Positions 28,571 to 37,394 of a stretch of 64,000 nucleotides of DNA are shown in pieces. The notes under the pieces were generated by a model that was not told the origin of the DNA, searched no databases, and was given only the letters and a program-made list of their open reading frames with translations. Location: assembly GCA_013152205.1 (NCBI GenBank), contig JAADGV010000088.1:1-64000 (forward strand), read 5' to 3'. Source of the DNA: Planctomycetota bacterium (GTDB taxonomy: Bacteria > Planctomycetota > Planctomycetia > Pirellulales > Lacipirellulaceae). The translations under genes were made by a program, and so were the position numbers. Each line of letters starts with the position of its first letter. Positions within the stretch are counted from its first letter, which is position 1.

Positions 28571-29035
28571 ATGCAAGGAATCGATACTCAATCGCAAGCC
28601 AATGTGGCTCGAATGGAACATCAAATCCTGGATCACGTGAAACAGGCGCTGCGAGTAACACTTGGCTGGAAGGTACCCTCGTCGGGGTTGTCTCGCAAAG
28701 TTTCCAGCGTACGTTTTACGTTTCAATCTTTTCAACGCCACCTAGAGCGTCTGATGGATCTTGAGGAGCAAGATGGCTACATGGTTCTGGTTGCTGAAAT
28801 GAAACCCAATATTTTTTCACGAGTGGAGCGTCTTGAACAAGAGCATGTAGAGATTCGCAATGCGATGCACGTCTTACTCCCCGAGGTAGAAGCGATCAGC
28901 GAATATCAAAGCGAAGAGTTTGAAGAGGTCTGCGAAGAAATTTGCGTGCTTTTAGAGCAAATCGACCGTCACGACGAAGAAGAAATCCGACTTCTCCAGG
29001 AAACGATGCTGATGGACGAAGGTGGCGAGGGCTAA
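28571..29035 (+). CDS. Hemerythrin-like helical protein
   Basis: 154 residues from the ATG at 28571, chosen by the GGAGG nine bases upstream. An all-helical protein with histidines and acids spaced as in hemerythrin domains: FQRHLERLMDLEEQ, ERLEQEHVEIRNAM, IDRHDEEEIRLLQETMLMDE. The N-terminal 45 residues look like a separate short helix. If it binds a di-iron centre it could sense oxygen or NO; some ligands of the HHE pattern are uncertain. No clear operon partner, although the UVR-motif gene follows. Confidence 0.7.
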   Translation: MQGIDTQSQANVARMEHQILDHVKQALRVTLGWKVPSSGLSRKVSSVRFTFQSFQRHLERLMDLEEQDGYMVLVAEMKPNIFSRVERLEQEHVEIRNAMHVLLPEVEAISEYQSEEFEEVCEEICVLLEQIDRHDEEEIRLLQETMLMDEGGEG

Positions 29036-29158
29036 CTAAAGTGTTGCCCGAATTCTGGTAATCGGGTGCTGCAATTTACTGGCAAGGGTTCAGTGGGGTA
29101 TAATGGAGCAGAGCCAAGCTTTGCTCTCCAACTCCTCAGAATTTGCGCCGGAACGTCT

Positions 29159-29902
29159 ATGTCTGATAGCCCGCAGCACTTTGATCACCTTCTTGTCAAC
29201 TGGCCTTTTACTATGGGCCAAGTTCTTGTGCGTCAGGCTCAGGGGGCAGATGGGCGTGATGTTTTGCAAGTGAGAGTCGATCTGGGCATCTTGCAACTGG
29301 AGCGTACAGGTCGCCCCGATGGTGTTAAGCCGGAAGGATTCGACACCTACTACGACTATTTAACCTCGCTTGCATTCGATGAAGGCGACACATTTGAACT
29401 GGATGAGGAGCGTTGCAACGAAGTCGATCGCGAATTCTATCAATTTTACCATCGTCGTATCTGCTGGCTGACGCTCAAGATGTACCCCGAGGCGGTTAAA
29501 GATGCGCAGCATACGCTGAAACTGATGGACTTTAGTTCTGCTTATACGCCAGATCCCGAATGGGCACTTCTGCATGAACAATATCGGCCCTTCGTAATGT
29601 TCCATAAGATTCAAGCCGCAGCACTTACCGAGCTTGAGAAGACCGATCCCCAAGCAGCAGCCGGCGCCATCGATAAAGGCCTGCAAGAACTAGCCGAGGT
29701 ATTCGAAAAACACAACGCCTCGGAGCATTATGACGACGACGTGTTTGTCGCAAAGCTACGCGAGATGCGTTCTTCGATTCTTGAGCATTACGAAGTCGAG
29801 CCTTCGCTTGCCGAGCAACTTGCCGAAGCAATCGCAGCCGAGCAATATGAATTGGCAGCGGAATTACGCGACCGCCTAGACCACCGCGGTGGCGAAAACT
29901 AG
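29159..29902 (+). CDS. UVR-motif (UvrB/UvrC) domain protein
   Basis: 247 residues from the ATG at 29159 (an open extension to 29066 is not convincing). The body is helical and unknown (DTYYDYLTSLAFDEGDTFEL; TLKMYPEAVKDAQHTLKLMD, TPR-like). The C-terminus is a UVR motif (LAEQLAEAIAAEQYELAAEL). Outside UvrB and UvrC this motif occurs in stress proteins that bind Clp or other partners. Function unknown. Confidence 0.85.
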   Translation: MSDSPQHFDHLLVNWPFTMGQVLVRQAQGADGRDVLQVRVDLGILQLERTGRPDGVKPEGFDTYYDYLTSLAFDEGDTFELDEERCNEVDREFYQFYHRRICWLTLKMYPEAVKDAQHTLKLMDFSSAYTPDPEWALLHEQYRPFVMFHKIQAAALTELEKTDPQAAAGAIDKGLQELAEVFEKHNASEHYDDDVFVAKLREMRSSILEHYEVEPSLAEQLAEAIAAEQYELAAELRDRLDHRGGEN

Positions 29903-30152
29903 CCACCACCAGCAGGGTGACCAACGGAAAAGTTACAAATGTTTGGCAAATGTTCAGCGATTAGTGAACATGCTTGCACTGCTGCTATTTCTGTAACTCT
30001 ATTCACAGTAAGCGTTTGATCAGTTCTTGCCTTTGCTTGCGCACCTTTGGCATAGCTTGTGCGTATGGTGGTTGTGTGTCAACGTCAGAGCCATCTGGCG
30101 GATAGCTTTTCTAAAATCCGAAGACTTTTCTTACCAACTAAGGGAGTGTGTC
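29903..30152. other. Leader region upstream of csrA
   Basis: An inverted word pair ATGTTCA (29949-29955) and TGAACAT (29964-29970) could be an operator or short hairpin. The ribosome site AAGGGAG (30140-30146) precedes the ATG at 30153. Confidence 0.4.
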
Positions 30153-30551
30153 ATGTTGGTTCTTACACGGAAGCAGAACGAGAAAATTCGAATTGGCGAG
30201 CAGATCACGATTACCGTGCTGCGTATGAAAGGAAAGGCGGTACGGCTTGGTATCGAGGCTCCATCAGACGTCAATGTACTGCGAGGCGAGTTAGTATTCG
30301 AGCTGGCAGACGAGATGCCGTCAGACCAGGAAGATATGGCCGTCGCCGCTAGCCACAGTTCGCAAAAATCGCGATCTCCGAGCGATCAAAAATCAAGACG
30401 ACATGGTCTTGAGATCGGTCAAGTCGCAGCGCCGCGTTGGCCTATTGAGAAGCAGCCTGTAAAGAAAAATAACGAGCAGGCTAAATCGAATCCCCTGCGT
30501 GGACTAGCGTCGGGGCCACTGGCAGAAATGGTTAGCGCACGTAGCCAGTAG
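30153..30551 (+). CDS. csrA: CsrA-family RNA-binding regulator with long C-terminal extension
   Basis: 132 residues from the ATG at 30153, which starts MLVLTRKQNEKIRIG, the canonical CsrA N-terminus. The open frame upstream is not real. Residues 1-65 are a normal CsrA domain including VRLGIEAPSDVNVLRGEL, with the RNA-contacting Arg. CsrA proteins are usually 60-75 residues; here a polar, basic, probably disordered tail of about 65 residues (SQKSRSPSDQKSRRHG and so on) follows. CsrA binds GGA in mRNA leaders and controls translation. A second paralogue lies at 35481-35786. Confidence 0.93.
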   Translation: MLVLTRKQNEKIRIGEQITITVLRMKGKAVRLGIEAPSDVNVLRGELVFELADEMPSDQEDMAVAASHSSQKSRSPSDQKSRRHGLEIGQVAAPRWPIEKQPVKKNNEQAKSNPLRGLASGPLAEMVSARSQ

Positions 30552-30590
30552 GGCACTTAACGTTTGCTCGTTCCGCCCCACCGAGACGTG

Positions 30591-30619
30591 GGACTATATA
30601 GTCCGGCCCTCTGGGTCGG
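30591..30619. repeat. Dispersed hairpin copy with GGACTATATAGTCC palindrome
   Basis: GGACTATATAGTCC (30591-30604) is a perfect palindrome. It runs directly into a CCGGCCC-TCT-GGGTCGG hairpin (30603-30619). It lies between the convergent csrA gene and the lipoprotein hydrolase gene and could serve as a terminator for both strands. Confidence 0.6.
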
Positions 30620-30640
30620 GAATTGAGAGGGGTTCTGACG

Positions 30641-32734
30641 TCACCGAGTAAGTGTCGACGTCGGAACCTCTGCGGTACGTTGGGGCGCAGGTGGGATGGT
30701 GATTTCGCTGGTGATACTAGCAGGTGGCGTAGCTAGAGAGGACGCATGTTCGACACCACTTTCGTAGGGAAAGGTGCGTAGCTCTTCGAGGTGTTTCATG
30801 AGAATGCGGTGAACTTCGAGAATGGCTTTTGGATGTCGATGAACGCTAACGTGATCGGCGGGCACAATAATTTGCGACCGCACATTGTCGAGTTGAGCGC
30901 TTGCTAGCGAAACAACGCCATCGCCGGTACCTCCAACAAGCCAGCCCGCAATTCCTTTTTCTGGTATTTTTCCCACGATGTTGTGATACTTCACCCAGGG
31001 GCCACGTTGAGCTTCTAGCAGCACCGGCAGCAGCGGCGATTCGGGATCTAGTGAGTCGATGCTGGTGCTGATATCCAACGGCGCATCCTTGCGGAAGTAA
31101 CCCGGGTTGCTGGCAACCAGCTCGTGTCGTCCCTTCAAAATCATCGACGGGATCTTAATCAATTTGCGTCCCAGCCAGCGTGTCGCATCGTTAGCAACTT
31201 TGCTACCACGGTGAGGCGTACCAATGGTCACCACGCGCCGGACGTCTGGGCTAGGGGCGAAGAAGAAAGTGCGTGCGAGTCCGACACGAACCTCTTTATC
31301 GCCCTTGAGTTCTGAGAATGGATGTTCGCTAAGTGTTTCCCAAAATTGGTTGCCGCTATCGATGGTTTGCAGTTTCGAAACAAGCCCACCCATGCTGTGG
31401 CCAACTAATACCATCTGATCGAGCGCGGGATGCTCGTCCTGTGGATCCAGCGATTTTTTCATGTGCGCCAGGTCTTCTCGCATCTGGGCGGCACTAAACC
31501 AGAATGGCTGTCCTGACGGATAGAGATAAAACCAAAACTGGTAGTTTTCGCGTATTAGGGGGTCGCTCCGCAGGTCGTTAAACATTTCCATCCATGTGAC
31601 GGGGCTCGACCAGAGACCGTGAACCATCACGACAGGGATTTTGTCACTCTGAAACGGCTCGAACATATAGAGCCCTTGCTGCTTTTCCACTTTGTCTGGG
31701 TTGAGCAGGCCAAGTGTCGAAATTCTAGTATCGTCAAGCGCCGGCTGACTTAGGGTGTGAGCGAGCGGGGTACTCAGGTCGGTTTCTAACGGAACCTTTA
31801 CTTGGGCAACCTGCACATTAGGCTGGTCGAGAGGATCGTAGAGCTCAAGAACGGCCTGTTTCGGAGTATTGCCATGGCTCCATTCGGTGGTTACTCGCAA
31901 GAACGCGGTGACCGGAAACGACAATTCGTCCGGGTAAAACTGTTCCGTAGGATCGGTGTTCTCATGCTTACGACGGACTGCGATCAGCGGGACACCTAAC
32001 CCGTAGTTGTGGTAATGGTTTCGTAACCCATGGACTTCGAAATCCGAAACAAACTGAAAATGGTCGAAATCATCCTCGTGCCAATCGTTGCTCTTCAACT
32101 GAATTTCTAATTGGCAATCATGATTGGCCGTCTTAATCAGGTGTACCGTTCCAGGCCTAAGATTACCATTGGTCTGAACGATACGCAGCATACTTTCAAG
32201 AGCCGTGTTATAGAGATCGCAAGCACGCCGGAATTCAGGATCGTAAGGATTCGAGGCGACCGCATATTTTTCGTCGAATAAGTACCGGTAGGAGTGCAAC
32301 ACGGCTGAGCCATAGAGTTCAAGGGCCCGATCTGATTTGCCCCCTTGGGCAGCTCGCTTTGCTCCGACGTACGCCAATTCAGCTTGGGCGTAGACATGCT
32401 CACGGTCAGGCTTGCGATCGTCGATCTCGTCTAGCTGGGCTAAAAGTTTGTTGCGATCGCCCGCGAGTTGATCTTCTAAGTTATATCGCCGTAGCAGTTG
32501 AATGGTACGTTCAGTGGGCTTTGGCCCCTGTCGGGTAAGAAGCCCCAGTGTTTCAGTCAGCGGGTTTCGAGGAGTCGTACGCAGCTTTACCCACTTGTTT
32601 GACGAACTAGCACACCCGGCGGTAGCCAGAATTACCAGGAGAGTGAGAATCGCGAAGCGATGCCTAAACAAGGGGGATATCCCGCGCGCAAGAGGGCGTT
32701 GCTTGTTCGAAGCTAATCTGAGGGACTCGCCCAT
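30641..32734 (-). CDS. Lipoprotein alpha/beta-hydrolase (lipase/PGAP1-like)
   Basis: 697 residues. A lipoprotein signal ends at Cys41 (VILATAGC). The N-terminal 330 residues are an unrecognised helical and beta region. The hydrolase core begins IPVVMVHGLWSSPVTWMEMF (oxyanion region) and contains the nucleophile elbow VGHSMGGLVSK, with Ser in GHSMGG. A later Asp and a His in VPADHVSVHRHPKAI complete the triad. It should act on lipids or esters at the envelope. Alone on the minus strand. Confidence 0.9.
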   Translation of the reverse strand: MGESLRLASNKQRPLARGISPLFRHRFAILTLLVILATAGCASSSNKWVKLRTTPRNPLTETLGLLTRQGPKPTERTIQLLRRYNLEDQLAGDRNKLLAQLDEIDDRKPDREHVYAQAELAYVGAKRAAQGGKSDRALELYGSAVLHSYRYLFDEKYAVASNPYDPEFRRACDLYNTALESMLRIVQTNGNLRPGTVHLIKTANHDCQLEIQLKSNDWHEDDFDHFQFVSDFEVHGLRNHYHNYGLGVPLIAVRRKHENTDPTEQFYPDELSFPVTAFLRVTTEWSHGNTPKQAVLELYDPLDQPNVQVAQVKVPLETDLSTPLAHTLSQPALDDTRISTLGLLNPDKVEKQQGLYMFEPFQSDKIPVVMVHGLWSSPVTWMEMFNDLRSDPLIRENYQFWFYLYPSGQPFWFSAAQMREDLAHMKKSLDPQDEHPALDQMVLVGHSMGGLVSKLQTIDSGNQFWETLSEHPFSELKGDKEVRVGLARTFFFAPSPDVRRVVTIGTPHRGSKVANDATRWLGRKLIKIPSMILKGRHELVASNPGYFRKDAPLDISTSIDSLDPESPLLPVLLEAQRGPWVKYHNIVGKIPEKGIAGWLVGGTGDGVVSLASAQLDNVRSQIIVPADHVSVHRHPKAILEVHRILMKHLEELRTFPYESGVEHASSLATPPASITSEITIPPAPQRTAEVPTSTLTR

Positions 32735-32989
32735 AAGGCTTACAAACGTCCGAGAGGCAAAAAGCAGAAAGATTCAGGGCGCGGAGAGTAGGCGAAGAGT
32801 CGGCCAGCCGTCTAGGGCAGGTTGATTGGCGGACCGATTCACTTTTTCAACATGAGTGGGTTTTAATGGGCTGTGAACAGGTTTCAATGGGCTGTGGGAG
32901 GCGTCTCTGACGCCGATAGTCACCATGCGATACGCACGATCGGCGTCGGAGACGCTTCCCACAGGAGTGTCTAGTGCTAGCGGTAGTCG
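32735..32989. other. Intergenic region carrying a long palindrome
   Basis: Contains a short tandem duplication (GGGCTGTG with flanking TTTCAATG/TTTTAATG at 32864-32897) and the REP-like palindrome 32893-32963. No coding sequence seen. Confidence 0.5.
32893..32963. repeat. REP-like palindrome, GTGGGAGGCGTCT family, copy 1
   Basis: Arms 32893-32917 and 32939-32963 are inverted copies over 25 bases with two mismatches, around a 21-base loop. The same arms recur at 42856-42926. Both copies sit upstream or between genes and can form a strong hairpin. Confidence 0.88.
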
Positions 32990-34096
32990 CTACCCATGAG
33001 GGGTTTGATAGCGATGGACCGGCTCGGGGCGGCCCGGGCGAAAGTACTGCACCGAGGTAATGTCGCAATCAAGACCGCGAGTCGCTGCAACCGCCTTGAT
33101 CGAATCTCGAACACGCTGTTCCAGCTTCTCCGGGGCCCCGTGGGCCCGTGCGTTCACCAGCATGTTGGCCGACTTTACCGTAAGCTTGCTTGCCACCGAG
33201 AGTTCAACCGGAGCATCGGATGAAACCCAGTTGGCAACAGCCGTTGAATCGTCTGCGGACGCTAGCACTTTGATATGCCCAGGTTCCATTTTCGCTTCGA
33301 GTAGCGCCTGACTGAACTGTACAACCAGCAGTTGAGTTACCTCATCCAACGACCAAGCGATCTCACCATGATGGAAGTACACTGCACAGTTCAGCCACCC
33401 CAAAGATGCTTCGCCTTCGGCATAGGTGTCGTAGTCAATTTCTAATGGAAGTTCGAGCGGCAGAGCGTCTGATTCTAAAGCGGCAACTAAATTTGAAAAC
33501 CCATCCCCGGTTGTCCCACTGACGCCGATGATTTTTTTTCCGGGAAACCGTTCGTCAAGCAATTGCAACATTTCATGCTGCTCGGCGGCAGAGAGACGAT
33601 CGATTTTATTGAGAACAATCACCTGAGCTTCTTCAAGTTGTTTAAGAAAGATGTAAGCAGCCTGCGGCGAGAAACCGCCCGTCCCGCCGCCTAATATCTT
33701 CCTCCCATGCTCCGGTTTACACAGTACCGCCAAGGGGCCTGGCCGGTATCGATCGCCAAACAGATGCTGCAAGGGCTGCATCACCGTAGCCAACAAGTCG
33801 GTGCAGCTACCAACCGGTTCGGCTAGAATAACATCCGGCTGCTGATCGGCACCAAGTTTGGCGGCCGTATCAACAAGCTCGTCGAACTTACAGCAAAAGC
33901 AAGCGCCAGGCACCTCGCCCACATTAAAACCCTGTGCCCGCAAGTTATGGGTATCGACCAAACCATAGGCTTGATCGTTGGTAACCAAGCCTACGCGCAG
34001 GCCCTGGTCGGTATAATAACGTGCCAGCCGAGCAATGGCGGTCGTTTTGCCTGCCCCAAGGAATCCTCCAATCATCAGAAATCGTATTTGCTTCAT
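32990..34096 (-). CDS. G3E (COG0523/CobW-like) metal-chaperone GTPase
   Basis: 368 residues from the ATG at 34096 (an in-frame start at 34105 is possible). Walker A GFLGAGKTT (11-19), the COG0523 metal motif CFCC (66-69, CxCC), switch region ILAEPVGSC, and NKID (guanine specificity) in VIVLNKIDRL. The C-terminal domain is of the CobW type, but rich in hydrophobic beta strands. Such proteins insert or store zinc, cobalt or nickel using GTP. The Glu normally following the motif in zinc members is replaced by KFDEL. The metal is unknown. Confidence 0.92.
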   Translation of the reverse strand: MKQIRFLMIGGFLGAGKTTAIARLARYYTDQGLRVGLVTNDQAYGLVDTHNLRAQGFNVGEVPGACFCCKFDELVDTAAKLGADQQPDVILAEPVGSCTDLLATVMQPLQHLFGDRYRPGPLAVLCKPEHGRKILGGGTGGFSPQAAYIFLKQLEEAQVIVLNKIDRLSAAEQHEMLQLLDERFPGKKIIGVSGTTGDGFSNLVAALESDALPLELPLEIDYDTYAEGEASLGWLNCAVYFHHGEIAWSLDEVTQLLVVQFSQALLEAKMEPGHIKVLASADDSTAVANWVSSDAPVELSVASKLTVKSANMLVNARAHGAPEKLEQRVRDSIKAVAATRGLDCDITSVQYFRPGRPEPVHRYQTPHG

Positions 34097-34252
34097 CGCT
34101 GCCACGGTTGGATTTCAGTAGGATTGATTGAAGCGACATTCAAGTAGAATGTAGCCGCAACGTCTGAACTGGAGACTGAGCCGGAGACTGGTTAAGTTAT
34201 AGTCTGCTCGGCCCCTAGTATATCGTTTCGATCGACAATCCACGAGTCACCC

Positions 34253-35380
34253 ATGGCAAGCAAGCCAACCGACGTTCGGCCCCTTAATACTCCCGGCCCC
34301 TTTGAATGGCCGGTAGCCGACGACGAGGTACGCGAGGCCCTTGATGCCGCATACCGCGATGGAAGCTGGGGCCAGTACCATGGCCCACACAGCGAAGGGT
34401 TGATCGGCGACCTTCAGCAGCATTTTTCTGTTGAGCATGTCTCGCTATGCTCCTCGGGGACGATTGGTATCGAGCTTGCACTCAGAGGTTGTGGGGTTGA
34501 GGCAAGCGACGAGGTGATTCTTGCCGGCTACGACTTCCCGGGTAATTTCCGAGCCATCGAAGCACTGGGAGCGCGGCCCGTGTTGGTAGATGTTCACCCA
34601 AGCACGTGGTGTTTGGATGCAGAGCAGCTGGCCAACCTCAGAGGCGAAAAGATCAAGGCGGTGATTGTCTCACATTTGCATGGCGGGCTGGCGGATATGC
34701 CAAAAATTGTTGCCATCGCGCGTGAACGAGGTTGGCAGGTAATCGAAGACGCCTGCCAGCAGCCCGGCGCTCAGCTAGCCGGTCGCCCCGTCGGTAGCTG
34801 GGGGGATGTTAGCGTACTGAGCTTCGGGGGTAGCAAGCTTCTGACTGCCGGTCGTGGCGGTGCCGTATTTACCGACCAAGCCCAGTGTCATCAGCGCATG
34901 AAAGTTTACGCGGATCGAGGTAACCAGGCATTCCCGCTTAGCGAATTACAAGCCACCGTCTTGCGCCCACAGCTTAAGAAACTAGCTCAACGCAACCAGT
35001 TGCGTAGCCAACGTGCAGGCGAGATCTGCCAAGCGGTGTCGCATCTATCGAAGTGGCTACGCCCGGTCTCTTGCCAAGCAGATGCCCAGCCGGTGTTTTA
35101 CAAGTTCGCTTGGTCATTCACCCCCGCTGAAACCATGCCGGAACTGCGAGAGGAGCTACTAGCAAAACTCGCTGCTGCGAATATGCCGATCGGTGCTGGA
35201 TTTCGAGGGTTTGTCAACCGTAGCGAACGGCGGTGTAAGAAAGTTGGATCCTTGAAGCACAGTTCCCAACTAAGCCAATCAACAATACTTCTGCACCATC
35301 CAGTGTTGTTAGCGCAAAAAAACGCCGCCCTGCAGGTGGCCCAATCGCTAGACTACTTGGTCCGGCAAATGGTAACCTGA
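34253..35380 (+). CDS. DegT/DnrJ/EryC1/StrS-family PLP aminotransferase
   Basis: 375 residues, usual length. The PLP lysine is K195 in SFGGSKLLTAGRGG. Other family pieces: CSSGTIGIELALRGCGV, VILAGYDFPGN, IEDACQQPGA. Members transaminate sugar nucleotides for cell-surface glycans or antibiotics, or act as dehydratases when the Lys is missing (it is present here). The neighbours are not sugar-nucleotide genes. Two short stretches near the end are basic (NRSERRCKKVG), unlike typical members. Confidence 0.92.
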   Translation: MASKPTDVRPLNTPGPFEWPVADDEVREALDAAYRDGSWGQYHGPHSEGLIGDLQQHFSVEHVSLCSSGTIGIELALRGCGVEASDEVILAGYDFPGNFRAIEALGARPVLVDVHPSTWCLDAEQLANLRGEKIKAVIVSHLHGGLADMPKIVAIARERGWQVIEDACQQPGAQLAGRPVGSWGDVSVLSFGGSKLLTAGRGGAVFTDQAQCHQRMKVYADRGNQAFPLSELQATVLRPQLKKLAQRNQLRSQRAGEICQAVSHLSKWLRPVSCQADAQPVFYKFAWSFTPAETMPELREELLAKLAAANMPIGAGFRGFVNRSERRCKKVGSLKHSSQLSQSTILLHHPVLLAQKNAALQVAQSLDYLVRQMVT

Positions 35381-35480
35381 CGACTCCGTCGACATAGAAC
35401 GGGGGGGAAGTGGGGGAACGGTTGATATGTCGACGTAGCTGGGCGGCGCAAGCCTCTTCTCTGTGGATGTGACTCTACTT

Positions 35481-35786
35481 CTACTTTGCATGGACTTGAT
35501 TTTCAGACTCCGTCTGCGACAAGGTATGTGGCTTGGGTATCGAATGATCTGGCGCTGCTTGATCGTGCTTGATGATCACGGTGTCTTTAGCCGATTCGGG
35601 AACTTCGACTTCATCCAGCACGTCAAACGGTTCGATGGCTTCGAAAAGTTCGCCTCGTAAAATTCGGACATTTTTTGGCGCACTGACCGCCAATGCCACA
35701 CGGTTTCCTGCTACGCGACGGACCTCTACGAATACATCCTCTCCGATATGTATTCGCTCTCCTGTCTTACGGCTTAAAACGAGCAT
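35481..35786 (-). CDS. csrA: CsrA-family RNA-binding regulator, second copy
   Basis: 101 residues from the ATG at 35786; the GGAGG eleven bases upstream decides this start, and the frame to 36122 is only open by chance. MLVLSRKTGERIHIGEDVFV is the canonical CsrA start and VRILRGELFEA the canonical end of the fold. A tail of about 40 residues (DHSIPKPHTLSQTESENQ) follows. It is divergent from the M24 peptidase gene. With the copy at 30153-30551, two CsrA genes lie 5 kb apart. Confidence 0.93.
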   Translation of the reverse strand: MLVLSRKTGERIHIGEDVFVEVRRVAGNRVALAVSAPKNVRILRGELFEAIEPFDVLDEVEVPESAKDTVIIKHDQAAPDHSIPKPHTLSQTESENQVHAK

Positions 35787-36142
35787 CCCTACTACCTCCA
35801 TCAAATATTTAAGTTGTTCGGCGTGACTCTCTTGCTGAGAGGTGCCATCGCGTGTTGCGACGTCAGTTAATAGAAGCAACCTGTGTGCCAAGTGATGAGC
35901 AAGGACGGGAAATGGCACTAATAAACGCCTTAAAGCATTGATATTAAATGGTTTGCGAAAGATCGCTTCGGTCAGGCTGATAGCACGATGGACCTGCTTT
36001 CCCTTTGATTTTCGTCTCGAATTGAGATGAAAGTCTGATAATGAGACCGACGCGATAACCCGATTATTAGTTTGACCCGCATAGCCAAGGGCCTTCGAGG
36101 CCGTACACCAAGCAAAATGCAATCCGCAGATGAGGTTGATTC
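35787..36142. other. Intergenic region between csrA and peptidase
   Basis: 356 bases between divergent genes. No gene seen. A long leader for csrA is likely if its promoter lies in the middle of the region. I cannot place boxes. Confidence 0.4.
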
Positions 36143-37252
36143 ATGTCAAGCGATCCCTATGAAGTTGATGTTGAGGCCTGCCGAGGACGACAGCAACGGT
36201 TGCTGAAAGAGATGGAAGCCGCAGGCATCGAACTCGTGGTGCTCACCCGCGGCGCGTCGGTCCAATGGCTGACGGGGGCCTATGTTAGCCCGTTATTTGC
36301 CCCCGTAGCGACGCTCGACGCATCGGGGCATGTCACGTTGGTTTTGCCCTCTCGCAATTTAGCTTCGACCGTCGCGGCTGACGAAGTGGTTGGGTACGAA
36401 GAGAAGTGGCATTCGACGATGCGAGACGAGCAACGCGCTGTTAGCAACGAACGATTGCTCGACACCTTGTCGGCCAGGCCCGAGCGCGTCGGCGGCGAGT
36501 GGTCCAACCTTGGGCCTAGGCTTTTGGCGGAGTTTGGTGGCGCTGTCACGAATATCGAGCCTACTATTTTCCGTCTCCGACGCCGTAAAGACCCCGACGA
36601 GCTACGCATGTTGCGGCGAGCCAACGATGCGAATCGAGCCATGTATGCCCGTGCGCGAGAGATCATTCAGCCGGGAATCAACGAGCTGGACCTCTACAGC
36701 CAGTTGCAAGCGGCTGCGGTGCAGGAGTTGGGAGAGACGCTGACCTACTTCGGCCAAGATTTCCGCTGCAACGCGCGGGGAGGTCCGCCTCGTGATCGCA
36801 AGGCAAAAGCTGGAGAGCTTTATATTCTCGACCTCGGAGTTGGTTTTCGCGGCTACTACTCGGATAATGCAAGAACGATCGCCGTGGATGGCAGCCCGAC
36901 AGAGCAACAACAGCAAGCATGGGAACGCATTTGTGAAGCTTTGTTGCTGGTAGAAGCGACTGTCCGCCCTGGCGTTAGCTGTCGGCAAGCATTCGATGAA
37001 GCGCAAGCATTGCTAGATCGTTGTAAACCGTGGGAATTTAATCACCATTTGGGGCACGGGGTTGGACTTGCTCCGCACGAAGGCCCACACCTCAATCCGC
37101 ACTGGGACGACCAGTTTGAGGAAGGCGATTTCTTTACCGCTGAACCGGGCTTGTACCACGACGATCTCAGGCAAGGCATCCGCTTGGAGGAAAATTATGT
37201 GGTCACGGCCAACGGGGTCGAACGGGTGACCGACTTCCCGCTAGAGCTGTAG
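36143..37252 (+). CDS. Xaa-Pro aminopeptidase-like (M24 metallopeptidase)
   Basis: 369 residues. N-terminal creatinase-type domain (15-140) and C-terminal pita-bread domain with metal ligands D and D in LDLGVGFRGYYSDNAR, His in HHLGHGVGLAPHEGPH, Glu in AEPGLY and Glu in RLEENYVV. It should cleave peptides with a proline at position two, in the cytoplasm (no signal). The CpsB-type gene follows 142 bases later on the same strand. Confidence 0.93.
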   Translation: MSSDPYEVDVEACRGRQQRLLKEMEAAGIELVVLTRGASVQWLTGAYVSPLFAPVATLDASGHVTLVLPSRNLASTVAADEVVGYEEKWHSTMRDEQRAVSNERLLDTLSARPERVGGEWSNLGPRLLAEFGGAVTNIEPTIFRLRRRKDPDELRMLRRANDANRAMYARAREIIQPGINELDLYSQLQAAAVQELGETLTYFGQDFRCNARGGPPRDRKAKAGELYILDLGVGFRGYYSDNARTIAVDGSPTEQQQQAWERICEALLLVEATVRPGVSCRQAFDEAQALLDRCKPWEFNHHLGHGVGLAPHEGPHLNPHWDDQFEEGDFFTAEPGLYHDDLRQGIRLEENYVVTANGVERVTDFPLEL

Positions 37253-37394
37253 CTAGCATTGGTGCAGGTGGCCTATTTTTGGTCTGAAGGCTGCGGGCAT
37301 CTGTCTTGACGATCTGTCTGTGCCCGCTATACTCCCGCCGCATTTTCTACCAAAACACCTGCGTTTTTCGATAAATCGAGACGGGATTCGTACC

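Noticed and set aside
35787-36122. Extended N-terminus of the second CsrA
   Set aside because: The upstream codons lack the CsrA pattern, and a strong GGAGG before the ATG at 35786 sets the start.
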